Assembly: GCA_031841125.1 (NCBI GenBank)
Contig: CM063108.1
Span: 67,180,344-67,244,343, forward strand
Direction: 5' to 3'
Source of the DNA: Acanthococcus lagerstroemiae
Taxonomy: Eukaryota > Arthropoda > Insecta > Hemiptera > Eriococcidae
DNA length: 64,000 nt
Under the pieces are notes generated by a model. It was not told the DNA's origin. It searched no databases and saw only the letters and a list, made by a program, of their open reading frames with translations. Below are positions 13,901 to 24,769 of this stretch, piece after piece. Position 1 is the first letter of the stretch. Each line of letters begins with the position of its first letter. Made by a program: the position numbers and the translations under genes.

Positions 13901-14257
13901 AGCTTTTGAGATGTAGTGCTATAGGCGGATACTTAGCATCAAAAATGGACGGATAAGGTAAGAAATGAGGAAGTACTTAACAGAGTAGGAGGACAATGGA
14001 TATTTGGGTATGTCTGAAGAGGAGGAGATAAACTAATAGGGTATAATTTGAGGCACCCAGAAATAATATAATTGCTGGAAGAGTGGGAGTAGGTCGGCAA
14101 ATATTCCAGTATATTCAACAGATAATCAAGGATGTCAAATAATGTAATTGCTATTACGAAATGAAAGAACTTCCAAAAGACATAGAGAAATGGAGAGCTG
14201 CATCAAACCGGTTATATGACTGAAAATCTTATATGAACATCATCATCATTATGGAAG

Positions 14258-14480
14258 TACGTAAACAAGCCAATTATTGGGAAAATAAAGAAAACTACAA
14301 AGCATCAAGAAATTAAATAAAGAGAGAATGTAAGAAGGCAAAAAAATTGATTAATCAGAATTGTGAAGAAGTTGAGGAGCGAATGAAAGCAGAAAAACCG
14401 ATAGGGCGTATCAAAAGATATGTTGGAGCAAGAAGAACGAGAACAAATAATTCAACGGAGTGAAAAGGAAAATTATTGAC
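14258..14480 (+). pseudogene. Fragment of a second LINE copy (linker region)
   Basis: Immediately after the first LINE, translation gives RKQANYWENKENYKASRN, a stop, then IKRECKKAKK and RIKRYVGARRTRTN. This corresponds to the linker between endonuclease and RT in the neighbouring element (compare EIKRSCKKAKEEW at 12470). It is truncated at both ends, so it is a piece of another copy rather than a continuation. Confidence 0.6.
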
Positions 14481-14499
14481 CCCTAAAAAGGCAAAGTAA

Positions 14500-16043
14500 A
14501 AATAAGGGTGAGACACTCGTATTTCACAAGTCCTCTAATGACATTTAATGCTCCTTTGGTACAGTTTGTTACCGATGTAACTGAAATATTTTGCACATTG
14601 ACTCGAGTATTAAACGAAACGTACCCTAGTCCTCGAGGACCTTGCCATAGTAAACTCTGAATATTTCATCCACATCTTCGTTCATTTAGAACAACGAAAA
14701 TTTCCGCACTCATTTCTGAGAATCCATTTTTTTTCTGTCTGAGGAAACACGCGTGTTCTTGAACTAGGCTGCGATGCTACGTTCAAAATTATTCATTGTT
14801 CAGCAAAAATAAGCAGACGGAAAATAACAACTGTATTTTTTTCAAACTAACGTATTTTCCTAATGCGGCAACAAAGAAATACATGTTTTACTCTCGTTTC
14901 AACATTTCTTCTGGGTTGTTTCCCGCTTCGAATTTTCGGAATTCTCTCGTGACCCTGAAACACAGCCTCCGTGTTCTAGATACGCCCGATCCGCTTGCCA
15001 AAAATCAATAAGTACCTAGATAGTTTATGAGTACGATTTGGGCGTACAAATATTTCGACGAGGGCACGCCAATTACCCATGTAATCGGGAAATGCGAGTT
15101 TATGAGACCCACATACACTCACTCCGTGTATCGTGTTCGGAAAATGAATTTTATACGCGTTATCAAGAATTATTATGGTACACGTTTCGACGGGCAAATA
15201 CTGGGGAAAGAATTTCAAATTCATCGCATAGTATTTACGGCTGCTCAGTTTTGGATCGATCAAGCCCTGAGAGAACGAGCGAGAAAGAGTACAGCGTGTT
15301 GAAGCAGAAAGAGAAAGAGAGAGAGAGAGAAAGAAAACAAAAATAAACTGATGAAGAACCATTAGAAACTTTCAACGGTTCATTACAAAACTTATTCGAA
15401 CTTGCACAGTTTACTTAAGGAATTATAGTTAACTGCATGCAGTTTTCTTTTCTTTTATGTAATACACGAGGTAAAACTTTTTTTACTGGTATAAATAAAA
15501 TCAAGAGAGGAAATTTCAAAGCTCAACTTGGTAATTCATACCAACTCCGGCATGTTATAATCATTTTATAACAAGATTCAGCGTCGAGAGAGCAGCTCGT
15601 TTCCAGGGTAGTTACAGATGACTTTTTTGTAGTTCAATCAAGCAAAAATGGAGGAAAAAATCGAAGGTTTCGTTGGCACGGGATGGTTTCCGCGTTTCCA
15701 GTTGAAACATCGAATTTACTTGAGAATGAATTCAATGCGTGTTCTGAATCGAAGAAAAATTATGGAAGAAAATCGTATTAACATTATGAGGGCACCTATT
15801 TAGTAATAGGAGAGATGTTTGGAGGGGGATAGGCAATAGGTATAGCGGTGCTCTCCACCATGATTGGCTTTTTAACATTGCCGACCTTGTTTCTACATAG
15901 TTTTTGGTGTATGTATGTTATATATAAGGTCTATGGGCAGAGGGCTATGTTCTACGGAGTTGGTGTGAAACGTAAGTAGTGAACTCGGATATCACTTCGT
16001 GAAAGGTTAAATTTACTGTCTTTCCTTTGGTGCTTCTGCAATA
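14500..16043. other. Non-coding, contains a GA-rich tract
   Basis: No gene recognised. A polypurine (AGAGAGAGAG) tract lies at about 15305-15335. Overlapping frames at 14976-15362 on both strands have no family signature and share the same low-complexity end. Confidence 0.4.
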
Positions 16044-17646
16044 GGGTGTCCCTTATTTTACAAGTTTTCGCCAATCAATTAGGTGCGTACTGAAATTTGT
16101 TCCAATGGATCTAGGAACTCGCCATAAAAAATTTGAGTTCAGTCTGGGGTCACTAACCCGTGCCGCTTTGATCTTGACGTTATGTGTAATACTGCGATTT
16201 TACAAAAAACCGCGAATATCTCGAAATATATCAACTTCCAGACCAAAATGCATAGAACATAAAATGTTCCTTGCTAAATTTACTATAAAAAAGATTCCAT
16301 TCAATTTTTCTCTAGAACGCATATTTACCGAGATATGTAATTGCAAAAATGTGTGAAAGTTTCGAGAAATACGGCTTTTATTTTTTTTCTACAACCGATC
16401 TTTGCTAGCTAAATCGCCGTCATCTAAAAAAAATATTTACTTTAGGACCAAAATGCAAATAATATAAAATGCTCTTCGTTAAATTTTCTGTAAAAAAGAT
16501 TCCATATAACCTTTCTTTAGAAAACATATATATCGAGATACTGGCAAAAATGCGAGGAATTTTCGAAAATCATAGGTTCTTTTTTATTATTTTACGGCTG
16601 AAATATCTATTAATGTCGGGTAACAACACTAGAATGTAACTTCAATCTCTGTCTACTGGGGCAAGCGCCCCAGTTTGCCCCCTCCCAAACTAATTCCAAA
16701 TTCAATGATTGAGGGACACCAAACTTTGCGATCTAGGGTTAACAAACTGTTTTTATTGAGTCTTGAGTATTCCAAGATTCCGTTGAAGACGTGGTATGGT
16801 GGATCTGAGATGATGTACATCAACAACAGGAAACAGCGATTAACGCATAGGAAATGACCATGAATTCTGAGAACACGTGACTGTTCCTTAACAGCACAAC
16901 GTTATATCTTGTGCGCAATGTTGACTATTGTTGATATACATACATAATCCGAGGTCTACTCTATAGTAGGTGCCTAACAAACTGTCATGGGCGTAGCCAG
17001 GTGTGTGTGTGGGGGAGGGGATAAACTGGGCTGTTTACACCAGTAAATAGAGACTGAAGTTATATTGTAGTATGCATTACCCGACATTAGATATTTCAGC
17101 CGTAAAATAATGAAAAACCTGTTTTTCGAAAATTCCACGCATTCTTGCAATTATTTCGATAAATATGTTTTCTAAAGAAAAGTTGTATAAGACCATTTTA
17201 CAGAAAATTTAACGAGAAACATTTTAAATTATTTGCATTTTGGTCCTAAAGTGAATATTTTTTTAGATAACTGCGATTTAGCTAGTAAAGATCAGTTATG
17301 AAAGAAAAAATAAAAGCCACTATGTTCCTCAAAACTTTCACACATTTCTGCGGTTATCTCGGTAAATATGCGTTCTAGGGAAAAGTTGTATAGAATCCTT
17401 TTTATAGAAAATTTAACAAGAAACATTTTGTGTTACATACATTTTGGTCCTGAAGTTGATATGTTCCGAGATATTCGCGGGTTTTTATAAAATCTGAGTA
17501 TTACACATAATTTCAAGGTCAAAGCGGCATGGGTTAATGACCTCAGATTGAGCTCGAATTTCTTATGACGAGTTTCTAGGTCCGTTAGAAGAAATCTCAG
17601 TGCGCACCTAATCGATTGGCGATAACTTCTAAAATAAGGGACACCC
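16044..17646. mobile_element. Foldback element with long inverted arms, copy 1
   Basis: A 1603-bp element beginning GGGTGTCCCTTATTTTAC and ending with the inverse, TAAAATAAGGGACACCC. Both ends abut a TA, consistent with a TA target duplication as in Tc1/mariner-type transposition. Left and right arms (about 600 bp each) are imperfect inverted copies; for example ACCCGTGCCGCTTTGATCTT on the left matches AAGGTCAAAGCGGCATGGGT on the right. Each arm contains two diverged ~250-bp sub-repeats carrying CAAAATGCA...AACATAAAATGTTCC and AAAAAAGATTCCAT. The ~400-bp centre carries GGGCGTAGCCAGG and (TG)n. No transposase frame is present. Confidence 0.88.
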
Positions 17647-18562
17647 TACTCTACAACACTCAGTTCATGGTGCAATGATCTTCACACACTATGTAACCTG
17701 TATTTTGGGCAGGTATATGAACAAGAGGAAGAAAAATCAATTTCGTGCAAAAAAGTACCCTTCTTCAGCTTTTGTTTTTTGGCATTTGAAGACTAAAACA
17801 TGCTCTTAAAAAATGTTCAAAAATGTTCCAATGTTTCAGGAAATGTTAATACACGTTCATATCCATAAACAATCCGCCTGTACTGTGACGAAAACGAAAT
17901 TTTCACTCCTAATCACTTTGAGAACTTTCAAACGCGTTTTCTTAACTTACAGTTTTTCCGTATCTCAACTTTACAAATCAGAAAAAATATTTTTCTGTAA
18001 CGTTACAAAGCTGGTTAAGGTCTCATTCGGAAGATGATTTTGTTTAGTATAACTCCCCACCCACCTTAATTCCACACCGATAAAGTGGGCCCTTTCGATA
18101 AAGACGCACACATATTGTGATAACAGGAAGGAAAATGATTTTTGTGCAGTTCGACGAAGGGGATTCCATCAGCAGATTCCGAAAATGAACAAAAAAATGT
18201 GTTTACCGCATTTTGGAAATGTATCCTTTATTTAAAATCAGAAGACTGATCTCCTGAAAGAGCGTAATATTGACACCTAAGAGTAACTTATAGATATGTC
18301 CATTTTTGTCGTTCTGAAATGTTGGTATCACTGAATAGAGGCACTTCCACTACAGAATCTTACTTCCACCGGAGCTCAAGGGACACTTCACTTGCCTCTC
18401 TCCCCATGAAAGTAAAGAGGTAGGCGTATCATTCCCTCTGTTTCGACTAAGGAAATTGTTAGAATGAGAGCTCAATTTCACAAAATAGGGTGTGACAGGG
18501 GAAATACGGTTGCGGCGATCCTCTCCTCTCCAATATACGTTTTCATATGAATCCTCCTGTCT
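17647..18562. other. Non-coding, no feature seen
   Basis: AT-rich spacer with short random frames only. Confidence 0.45.
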
Positions 18563-19315
18563 GGCTACTTCTTACGTATCATAATGCGAGCTTCTTCGAC
18601 ACGTCTTTTGTCTCCTGAATTTCTATTATCCGGTATGCGATCTTTTCAAAACCTCGTTGTTGTTGTTGTTGTTCTTCTTCTTCTTATTTTCGTGACTCAC
18701 CTTTCTCCTTCGATCTGTGAGGCAGGCCATCAGTTTAGTTGCAGTTCTAGTTTTGTGACAGTCAGTTATAGTTTATGTTTAGCACCTTCGGCGAGATCTA
18801 TATAATATACAATTGATCAATCAATACATACGCTTCCTCTACACTCTCTCGTTACTTTTGCATTGATATGCCTTTGCTCCGGTCCGGACTAGACACTTCT
18901 CTCTCGCAAAACTTGATAAACAGTACTGCGGTGCTTTACATCGTGATAGATGCTAACCTTTTTTATACGTAGTTTTTGTTGCGTATATATTACAAGTTTT
19001 CCCTGGCTACTTCCTGCGTATCATGATGCGAGCTTCTTCGAAACGTATTTTGTCTCCTACATTTCTATTACATCCGGTACGCGATCTTTTCAAAGCCACG
19101 TTCTTCTTCTTATTCTCGTAATCCACTCTTTTTTCTCCTTCGATTGATCAGGCAGGACATCAGCTGAGTTACAGTTTATGTTTGACACTCTCGGTGAGAT
19201 CTGGGTACTATCGATCAGTCAATGCACTTGCTTTCTATACATTCTCTCGTTTCTCTTGACTTCATATGCCTTCGCTCCGGTCTGGACAAGACACTTCTCT
19301 CTCACAATACTCGAA
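18563..19315. repeat. Tandem duplication, two ~300-360-bp units
   Basis: Unit 1 (18563-18920) and unit 2 (19015-19315) share GGCTACTTC, GCGAGCTTCTTCGA, TTTTGTCTCCT, the CCGGTA(T/C)GCGATCTTTTCAAA segment, and the downstream GTCCGG/GTCTGGAC(T/A)AGACACTTCTCTCTC block. Unit 1 carries a (GTT)n-(CTT)n expansion near 18658-18688 that gives the 18584 frame an artificial run of Val/Leu. That frame is a repeat product rather than a secreted protein. Confidence 0.75.
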
Positions 19316-19904
19316 GAACCAACAATATTACCGTTGCGGAGAATGATGCCCTGAGTTTTATAAGATAATTTTCAATATTACGAAAAGAAACTGGTTTTAA
19401 AATGAATTTTTCTCAGATGGTCCAAAAAATATTGCATTGAGTGAAGAATGAATTATGCAATAAAGCTTCAATGAGCGACGAGTACCATTTAACGAATTCG
19501 AAAACTCTAGATAAGCCCCAAATTTTAGTACAGGGGCCATATTAACTGAATAATTAGATACATTTTTGAAAACCTGTCTGAGGTTTAAATTAACAGTGCT
19601 AGTTTCCAAATTTGAAACCCCAACTCGAAACTTAGATCGTGGAATTTGGTCAAAACATCTTCGAAAATTGAATATGAGTAACTGATTTTCAAGAACCTGA
19701 AACGCATACCACAACCTCAAATTTTACAGGAAGGGTTAAATTATCTATAGAACTTGAAGAAAATGCTCGAAAATATATTGAATCAATGTGAATAAAGCTT
19801 AAATAAATAACAGTACTGTTTCCCAGATTTGAACATACTGTGGAATTTGGGCCAGATTGTCTTCCAAAGTTCAGTCAGGTATTTGATGATTACTACTTTA
19901 TAAA

Positions 19905-20225
19905 TTTTCGGAAATTGATTTTTTGGTTTTTAATGTTTTAAATTTCTGATTTTTCAGTGTGTTATATTTCTATATTTAGTTTTTAAATTTTTTTATTTTC
20001 CATACAACTGAATTTCCGACAGTTAGATACTTCAACATTTCAAGTTCTAGTTTGATGTTTTGGAATTTCGATATTTTGATTTTTGATGTTTCGGTTTTTA
20101 ATTTTCAATTTTCAGTATTTTGATTTTTAAATTTTTCGATACATTATTTTACTATTTACTTTCATTTTTCATTTTATGATTCTTTAATGTTCTGATTACT
20201 GATATTTCGACCGATATTTCAAATT
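19905..20225. repeat. T-rich degenerate repeat (ATTTTGATTTTTGA type)
   Basis: Low-complexity tract in which TTTTGATTTTT, TTTCGATATTTTGA and TTTCGGTTTTTAA variants repeat every 10-20 bases. A related block is at 21890-22135. Confidence 0.6.
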
Positions 20226-20677
20226 TCCGGCTCTAAATCTTCTTTTTGAGTTTTTGGTAGTTTTTGACATCCAATGGTTCATTCTTTGAGTTCGAACAAT
20301 ATCAACATCGCTGTTCTGATTTTCACGACATTTCAACGTAGAGGAGGCTGTCCTAAGATAGCATACTTCCTTTTTATTATTTATTTTAAATGACGATTTC
20401 TCTAAATATATGAGGAGTGGTTTTTCAAACTCTCCTAATTCCACTTTTCCTAAAATTGAGTTAGCAGCGCTACCTAGCAGCCCAAGTGGTGTACTATGTT
20501 TATAGGTAACAATCGTACCGTAAATCTACCTATTTTTTCTGTATTCTATGCACTCAAAATCTAGGTTTCAGTGTTACCAAGTTAACGTAGGAAACTGTTT
20601 TTTTCAATTTCCCAACATTTGTAAAAATGGAATTAGGGCAGTTTGGAAAACCACTCCTCATATGGAATTAAAAAACA

Positions 20678-21020
20678 TCAAAATTTGATACGAGATTGTT
20701 TGGAATGTATACCATTTATTCCCAAGATTTTGTGTTATTCGTTCCCAAACTCTTCCCTCAGTAATTAAAATTGTGAAGACAACTCAAATGCGCCATCTTA
20801 AGATACGAAGATATGTGTTCTTAAGATGGCGCACTTTTATTATTGCCGATTTATCCAAATGTATGAGACGAAAATGAATCAAAATTTGATAGAAGGTTGT
20901 TTGGCCATTTACTACGAGTACTTATTTCCAAAGTTTTGTGTCATTCGCTCACAAATTCTTCCCTCAGTAATTAAAATTATGAAGAAAAGTTAAGACAAGC
21001 ATTCCTAAGATGACGCGCCT
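20678..21020. repeat. Tandem dimer (~200-bp period) with perfect palindrome
   Basis: ATCAAAATTTGATA starts unit 1 (20678) and unit 2 (20878). Both continue through TTGTTTGG, TTTTGTGT(T/C)ATTCG and TCTTCCCTCAGTAATTAAAA. Between them lies a perfect 15-bp inverted repeat: TGCGCCATCTTAAGA (20789-20803) and its complement (20819-20833), with a 15-nt loop. A diverged CCTAAGATGACGCGCC closes unit 2. Confidence 0.8.
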
Positions 21021-21889
21021 TCAAATTTCAAGTAAAACGTATAAAAAGCGTAATTGAATTACACTTTTTTGACTTAATCCTCCTTCAACTCTTCTTTTTT
21101 TCTTCGGATTAATAAATTAATTTTCATCATTACATAGCTTCTGCGTTTGGGCGGCTGTTGTTGCACTATCTTAGGATAAGTTAAATCTATTCAAAATTTA
21201 AATAATTATTAATAAACAGTGACCCAGATTAGAAATCCAATTAGGTCATTAGAAAGTAGATAAAATTCCGAACATAATGCGATATTTACACTCACAATTT
21301 GTGAAAATATAAATTCGAGAATGCTTCCGGTACAAAATATGTAGAAAAAATCAAATTTACACACACAAAAACAACAAGATGTTACCGCGAAAGCAAGGTG
21401 ATCATATGAGCGGGTGTTCTTACATTAAGAAGGCAAGGAGAAGAAGTACGAGATCCGCACGAAATCAGTTTTGACATCAGTGTTGCCAGTTGCGAGAAAT
21501 CTGCAGTGAGACGGGGTAGGCAGTGCGCCATCTTACGATACACTCTGGACACACTCCCATATCATGTTTCACTTTTTGATACTTCAATTTCCCTTTAAGA
21601 AACGTATAAGAGCAAGGCTCTGAACTTCAAGTTCTTTTTTGAAAGGGCGGTTCCAGAATCACTGAGAGAAGAGCTTGAAAGTTTGAGGCCTATGAACATT
21701 GACAACAATTATAAAAAGAGGTAACTTGTACATGCCTGCATGCGATTGTTCAAAACTCTGAGTTTAGAAAACGTTTTAAGCTCTAAAATTATTCAGTACT
21801 AACCGTGAGAAACTTAGTTATGAAAGACAGGCAAACAAAAACAGTAAAGCTCTCACAAAACTGGAGCCAATTTTCGATTTTTCGAGTAT

Positions 21890-22135
21890 CGAAACTTACA
21901 TTTTCAATGTTTTAATGTTCTGAAATTTTATTCTTCAATATCTCATTCTTTGGTGTCTAATGCTTGATTAGATTTTTCAAAGTTCCATTTCTGATTATAC
22001 TCGTATTTTACGACATCGTTACTTTCTCTTTTTCAATTTTTAATATTGGTCTCTTCGGTATTTTGATTTTTGACAAATTAATGATACAATTTTTTGAAAT
22101 TTTAATGTTTCGTTTCTTTGACGTTTTGACAATTG
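21890..22135. repeat. T-rich degenerate repeat, second block
   Basis: The same TTTTGA/TTTTTAAT style low-complexity repeat as at 19905-20225, with TTTCGATTTTTCGAGTATCG and TCGGTATTTTGATTTTTGAC. The frame at 21964-22185 is made of it. Confidence 0.5.
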
Positions 22136-22139
22136 ATAG

Positions 22140-23400
22140 TCGAAGTATTGAAACTGTGCTTCTAGCTTATTGGACCTCGATGTAGACAGCCAAGCATGTA
22201 TTACGGATGGAAGACAAAAAGATGCGTATTTCCTCAATTTGGCTGACTGGTAGGATATCACATCCCTCGCTCTTTGCGTTCGCCTTGTGCGTCACTGAAC
22301 TCAACTGACGATGATAATTATTTTCAGCAAGTTTTTCTGTCTTCGGGTTTTCCACGTTAACCATCTTTCCCCCACAGTGTGAATGAACTCCATTTTTATA
22401 TAAGCCATCGCATCGTTCGATGTCAATACTCCAGCTTTGGCAAGTCATTGTAGAAGCATTACTCGCTACAGCGAGAACTTGAAAAATATCACAAATATGG
22501 AAGAAGGATCTAGAATCTTTCTCTCCCCTCCCCCTCGTACTGAGTTGGTTTTACGGAGCCACGATAAAACTGAGAGGAGTTGACATAGCGAATTCAACTA
22601 TATACAGTAAAATACTTATGTACGCCCTCGTGTTTTCAAGGTTTTTTATTCTTTAGCTTACGCCTACGCCTGACTAACGACCTCTGTTTGGTCGCTTGGG
22701 TATTTGCAATACACACCTCGGTGTGAAACCTTCTCGTCACGTTTTACATTTTCCTCGAATTTGGCGAAAAGAAGCGACGAGACGGAATATTTATCGAGAT
22801 CACTGCGAGAGAAGGGCTGAGGTATAGCTTAACAGTCTCTGTGGTCTTTTGGTCTAGACTGACAGGAGGGAGTTGAGCTAACTATAATATATCTACGCCA
22901 AACTCACGAAGTTTCATGCGAATTTAAGAGTCGTTCAGAGTTCAAAAAATGGACTCGAATGGACTAGCTAAGGAAAATTAAAAAGTGAAAAGATAATATT
23001 ATTAGCGGTCCTGACGATACATTTCAACATTTTAGTTAGTTTAGCTCTATGAATACCGAACAGGCATTATCGAGAGGGAAAGGTAAATGGAGCATTGTTC
23101 TTACTTGAATTTTCAAAAAATGCATCCATTGGGCAACGGATTGGCCCCTCTTAAAAATAAGTTCAAAGATTTTCTTATACTTCAAACTATCTTTTTTTTT
23201 AGGGTGGGGAAAGAAGTGTGATGATTGATTTATTCCTCAGACTTATATACACAAGACTGGCATAAAAATACCCAGACTGTTATTCGACCGCGAAATCGGC
23301 TTCGCATGGGACAAGTGAAGTCTACTCTATTCCGGACTACAAGATGCCTTCCCTGCCAAAAGAGGGGCTGGAAAATATTTTACGAACTTTGGAAATTTCA
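22140..23400. other. Non-coding, no feature seen
   Basis: Mixed-composition spacer. Frames at 22040-22448 (minus) and 23225-23431 (plus) have no recognisable domain. Confidence 0.4.
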
Positions 23401-23414
23401 ATGGGAACAACTGA

Positions 23415-23790
23415 ATGAGGTATTGAAATAGGGGTATTTCGGGTCCCAGATTTCAAAAGTTAAATTATATTTTCGATAAAATTCCGATTTTTGGGCCTCA
23501 AATTTAATCCTCCTCCCAATGGGCCAGTCGGGAGAAACAGTTGAACAGTATATCGGATATCAGGGTTTTGTAAGTTCTGATTTGATCCCACCGTAGGCTT
23601 TAAAATGCAAATTTGACACCTTCGAATGGGCACAATAGACGCAATTTGGAAAATCAAATCAAGTATCGGAAGAGATTTCTTTTGGAATTGTTAGTTTTAA
23701 AAATACAGCTAGATATATAATTCTGGCCTCCTTGCCCACGAAGTCGAAATTTTAAACTCTAGATGTAGTTAAACTGGCTTGACTTGGGCA
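23415..23790. repeat. Degenerate dispersed minisatellite block
   Basis: Contains GGGTATTTCGGGTCCCAGATTT, ATTCCGATTTTTGGGCCTC, GATTTGATCCCACCG and GCAAATTTGACACCTTCGAA. These are the same phrase elements (bad frame, 'TTTTTGATCCGACT...GGGCCTC...AAATTTGACCCC') that recur in the long array at 43440-44790. I read it as a short block of the same repeat family. Confidence 0.45.
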
Positions 23791-23821
23791 AGTTTTCAAG
23801 CAGTCGACTTCGACAAACCTA

Positions 23822-24431
23822 TCAGATTTTTGATCTGGCTTCTTCTACCACGTTGTTGCTTCTCGCGGCGGAGCGTAGTGTACGATCGTACACATTCCAC
23901 CATTCGTGTGCAAAGAGAGGCTGCCTTCCTCCTCCCTTCTGTGGTTTACCAATGTAATTATCCTCCATATAATCTAAGATAGGCCGCAAAGATGTATCGA
24001 CATACTCTTCCAGCTCCTCAAATCCAGCTTCTACGTCTGCTAACCGAAGAAAGGCGAGCGCTGTAATCATCCGGACGTGTAAACTTATAGTCGAATTAGT
24101 TTCGTATTCTTCCTCCAACTCGCACTCGCGAACTTGTTTCTTAATATTTTGCGAAAGGTGGAACAAACATCCACCAATGGAGACTGATGAAAAGGCGCGC
24201 TGTATTTCTTTGATAATCGCCATTTCAAAATCACAGTTGAACGTGTCTGGCGCGAGGCCGTTAGCCGTATCAAGAGTCTTGATGCCTTCGAAAAGTGCAC
24301 GATAAGTTTTGCCCTTTTTATTCGGCAGCAGCGCATATAAGAGGGGGTGCGCAGCTCCAAAACGATGACCCATGACAACGAAGAGTTGATCTTGCAGATC
24401 GTATACGTAGTGAGGGCCACAAACAGGAAGC
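23822..24431 (-). pseudogene. MULE-type transposase domain fragment
   Basis: The open frame (Met at 24373, readable upstream to about 24430 as PHYVYDLQDQLFVVMG) encodes about 200 residues with a MULE transposase domain. It includes HRFGAAHPLLYALLPNKKG (the 'news/ploy' region), then FNCDFEMAIIKEIQRAF, with the Asp of the conserved DFE motif. Next come GGCLFHLSQNIKKQV, with the C-x2-H (CLFH) motif of the family, and a C-terminal LFAHEWWNVYDRTL and NNVVEE. It lacks the N-terminal DNA-binding (FLYWCH/zinc-finger) part, the first catalytic Asp region and the tail. The final residues diverge from the usual NNVVEGWH signature, pointing to a frameshift near 23840. Family knowledge: such enzymes cut and paste Mutator-like DNA transposons, and a FLYWCH-plus-MULE protein is the usual full form. 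This is a relic, with adjacent GTGCCGAAACG repeats that may be its terminal sequence. Confidence 0.82.
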
Positions 24432-24468
24432 CGAAAACATTAATAGCAATTTTATTTCATCTCTTCTC

Positions 24469-24590
24469 GTGCCGAAACGTCCTAAGTTTATCTGGTGCCG
24501 AAAAGACCTCGCGCTGAAAGAATGTCAGTGCCGAAGAGATGGCGCCGATATGGTCGTGCCGAAACGTCCGTGAACCAATTTGGTGCCCCG
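24469..24590. repeat. GTGCCGAAACG iterated motif beside the MULE relic
   Basis: The word GTGCCGAAACGTCC occurs at 24469-24482 and 24556-24569, with variants GTGCCGAAAAGACC (24495), GTGCCGAAGAG (24528) and GGTGCCCC (24582). Spacing is about 26-33 bp. It lies directly upstream of the transposase relic and could be a subterminal or terminal repeat of that element. Confidence 0.6.
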
Positions 24591-24639
24591 TACATTTTTC
24601 GATGATCTGATTAACTGTATGTGATTGGTCCATAGTCGA

Positions 24640-24769
24640 AAATGATCTTATTCTGAGATCAAAATTTGATAAATCTCTGAAATAAATGAAAGCAGGTAAA
24701 GCTGAAGGAGGTGATGAAATTGATAGGGAGTTATTGAAGAATGTAAAAGAAGAAATTTAATATAATTTA
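24640..24769 (+). pseudogene. LINE RT fragment, left part (split by Helitron)
   Basis: Translation gives MKAGKAEGGDEIDRELLKN, the degraded form of the non-LTR RT motif 'GKAPG.DEI..ELLKN', followed by VKEEI and a stop. The sequence resumes in the same frame at 26366, beyond the Helitron. It is a short remnant of the same LINE type as at 11145. Confidence 0.75.

Larger units (their letters stand above)
11145..14250 (+). mobile_element. Degenerate non-LTR retrotransposon (LINE)
   Basis: A nearly full-length but dead LINE. In order along the + strand it holds an AP-like endonuclease remnant (about 11150-12140), a lysine/glutamate-rich linker (12316-12675), a reverse transcriptase remnant (12738-13900) and a C-terminal tail, read through many stops and frameshifts. 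It ends near an ATCATCATCATT microsatellite (14235-14250), typical of a LINE 3' end. No long terminal repeats were seen. An ORF1 was not found. The endonuclease and RT motif style fits the arthropod 'endonuclease-reverse transcriptase' elements, but the clade (RTE-, CR1- or Jockey-like) cannot be settled by eye. Confidence 0.88.

Noticed and set aside
18584..18805. Frame with a Val/Leu-rich stretch as a secreted protein or receptor signal exon
   Set aside because: The hydrophobic run is a (GTT)n(CTT)n repeat in a duplicated unit, and the second unit does not preserve the frame.
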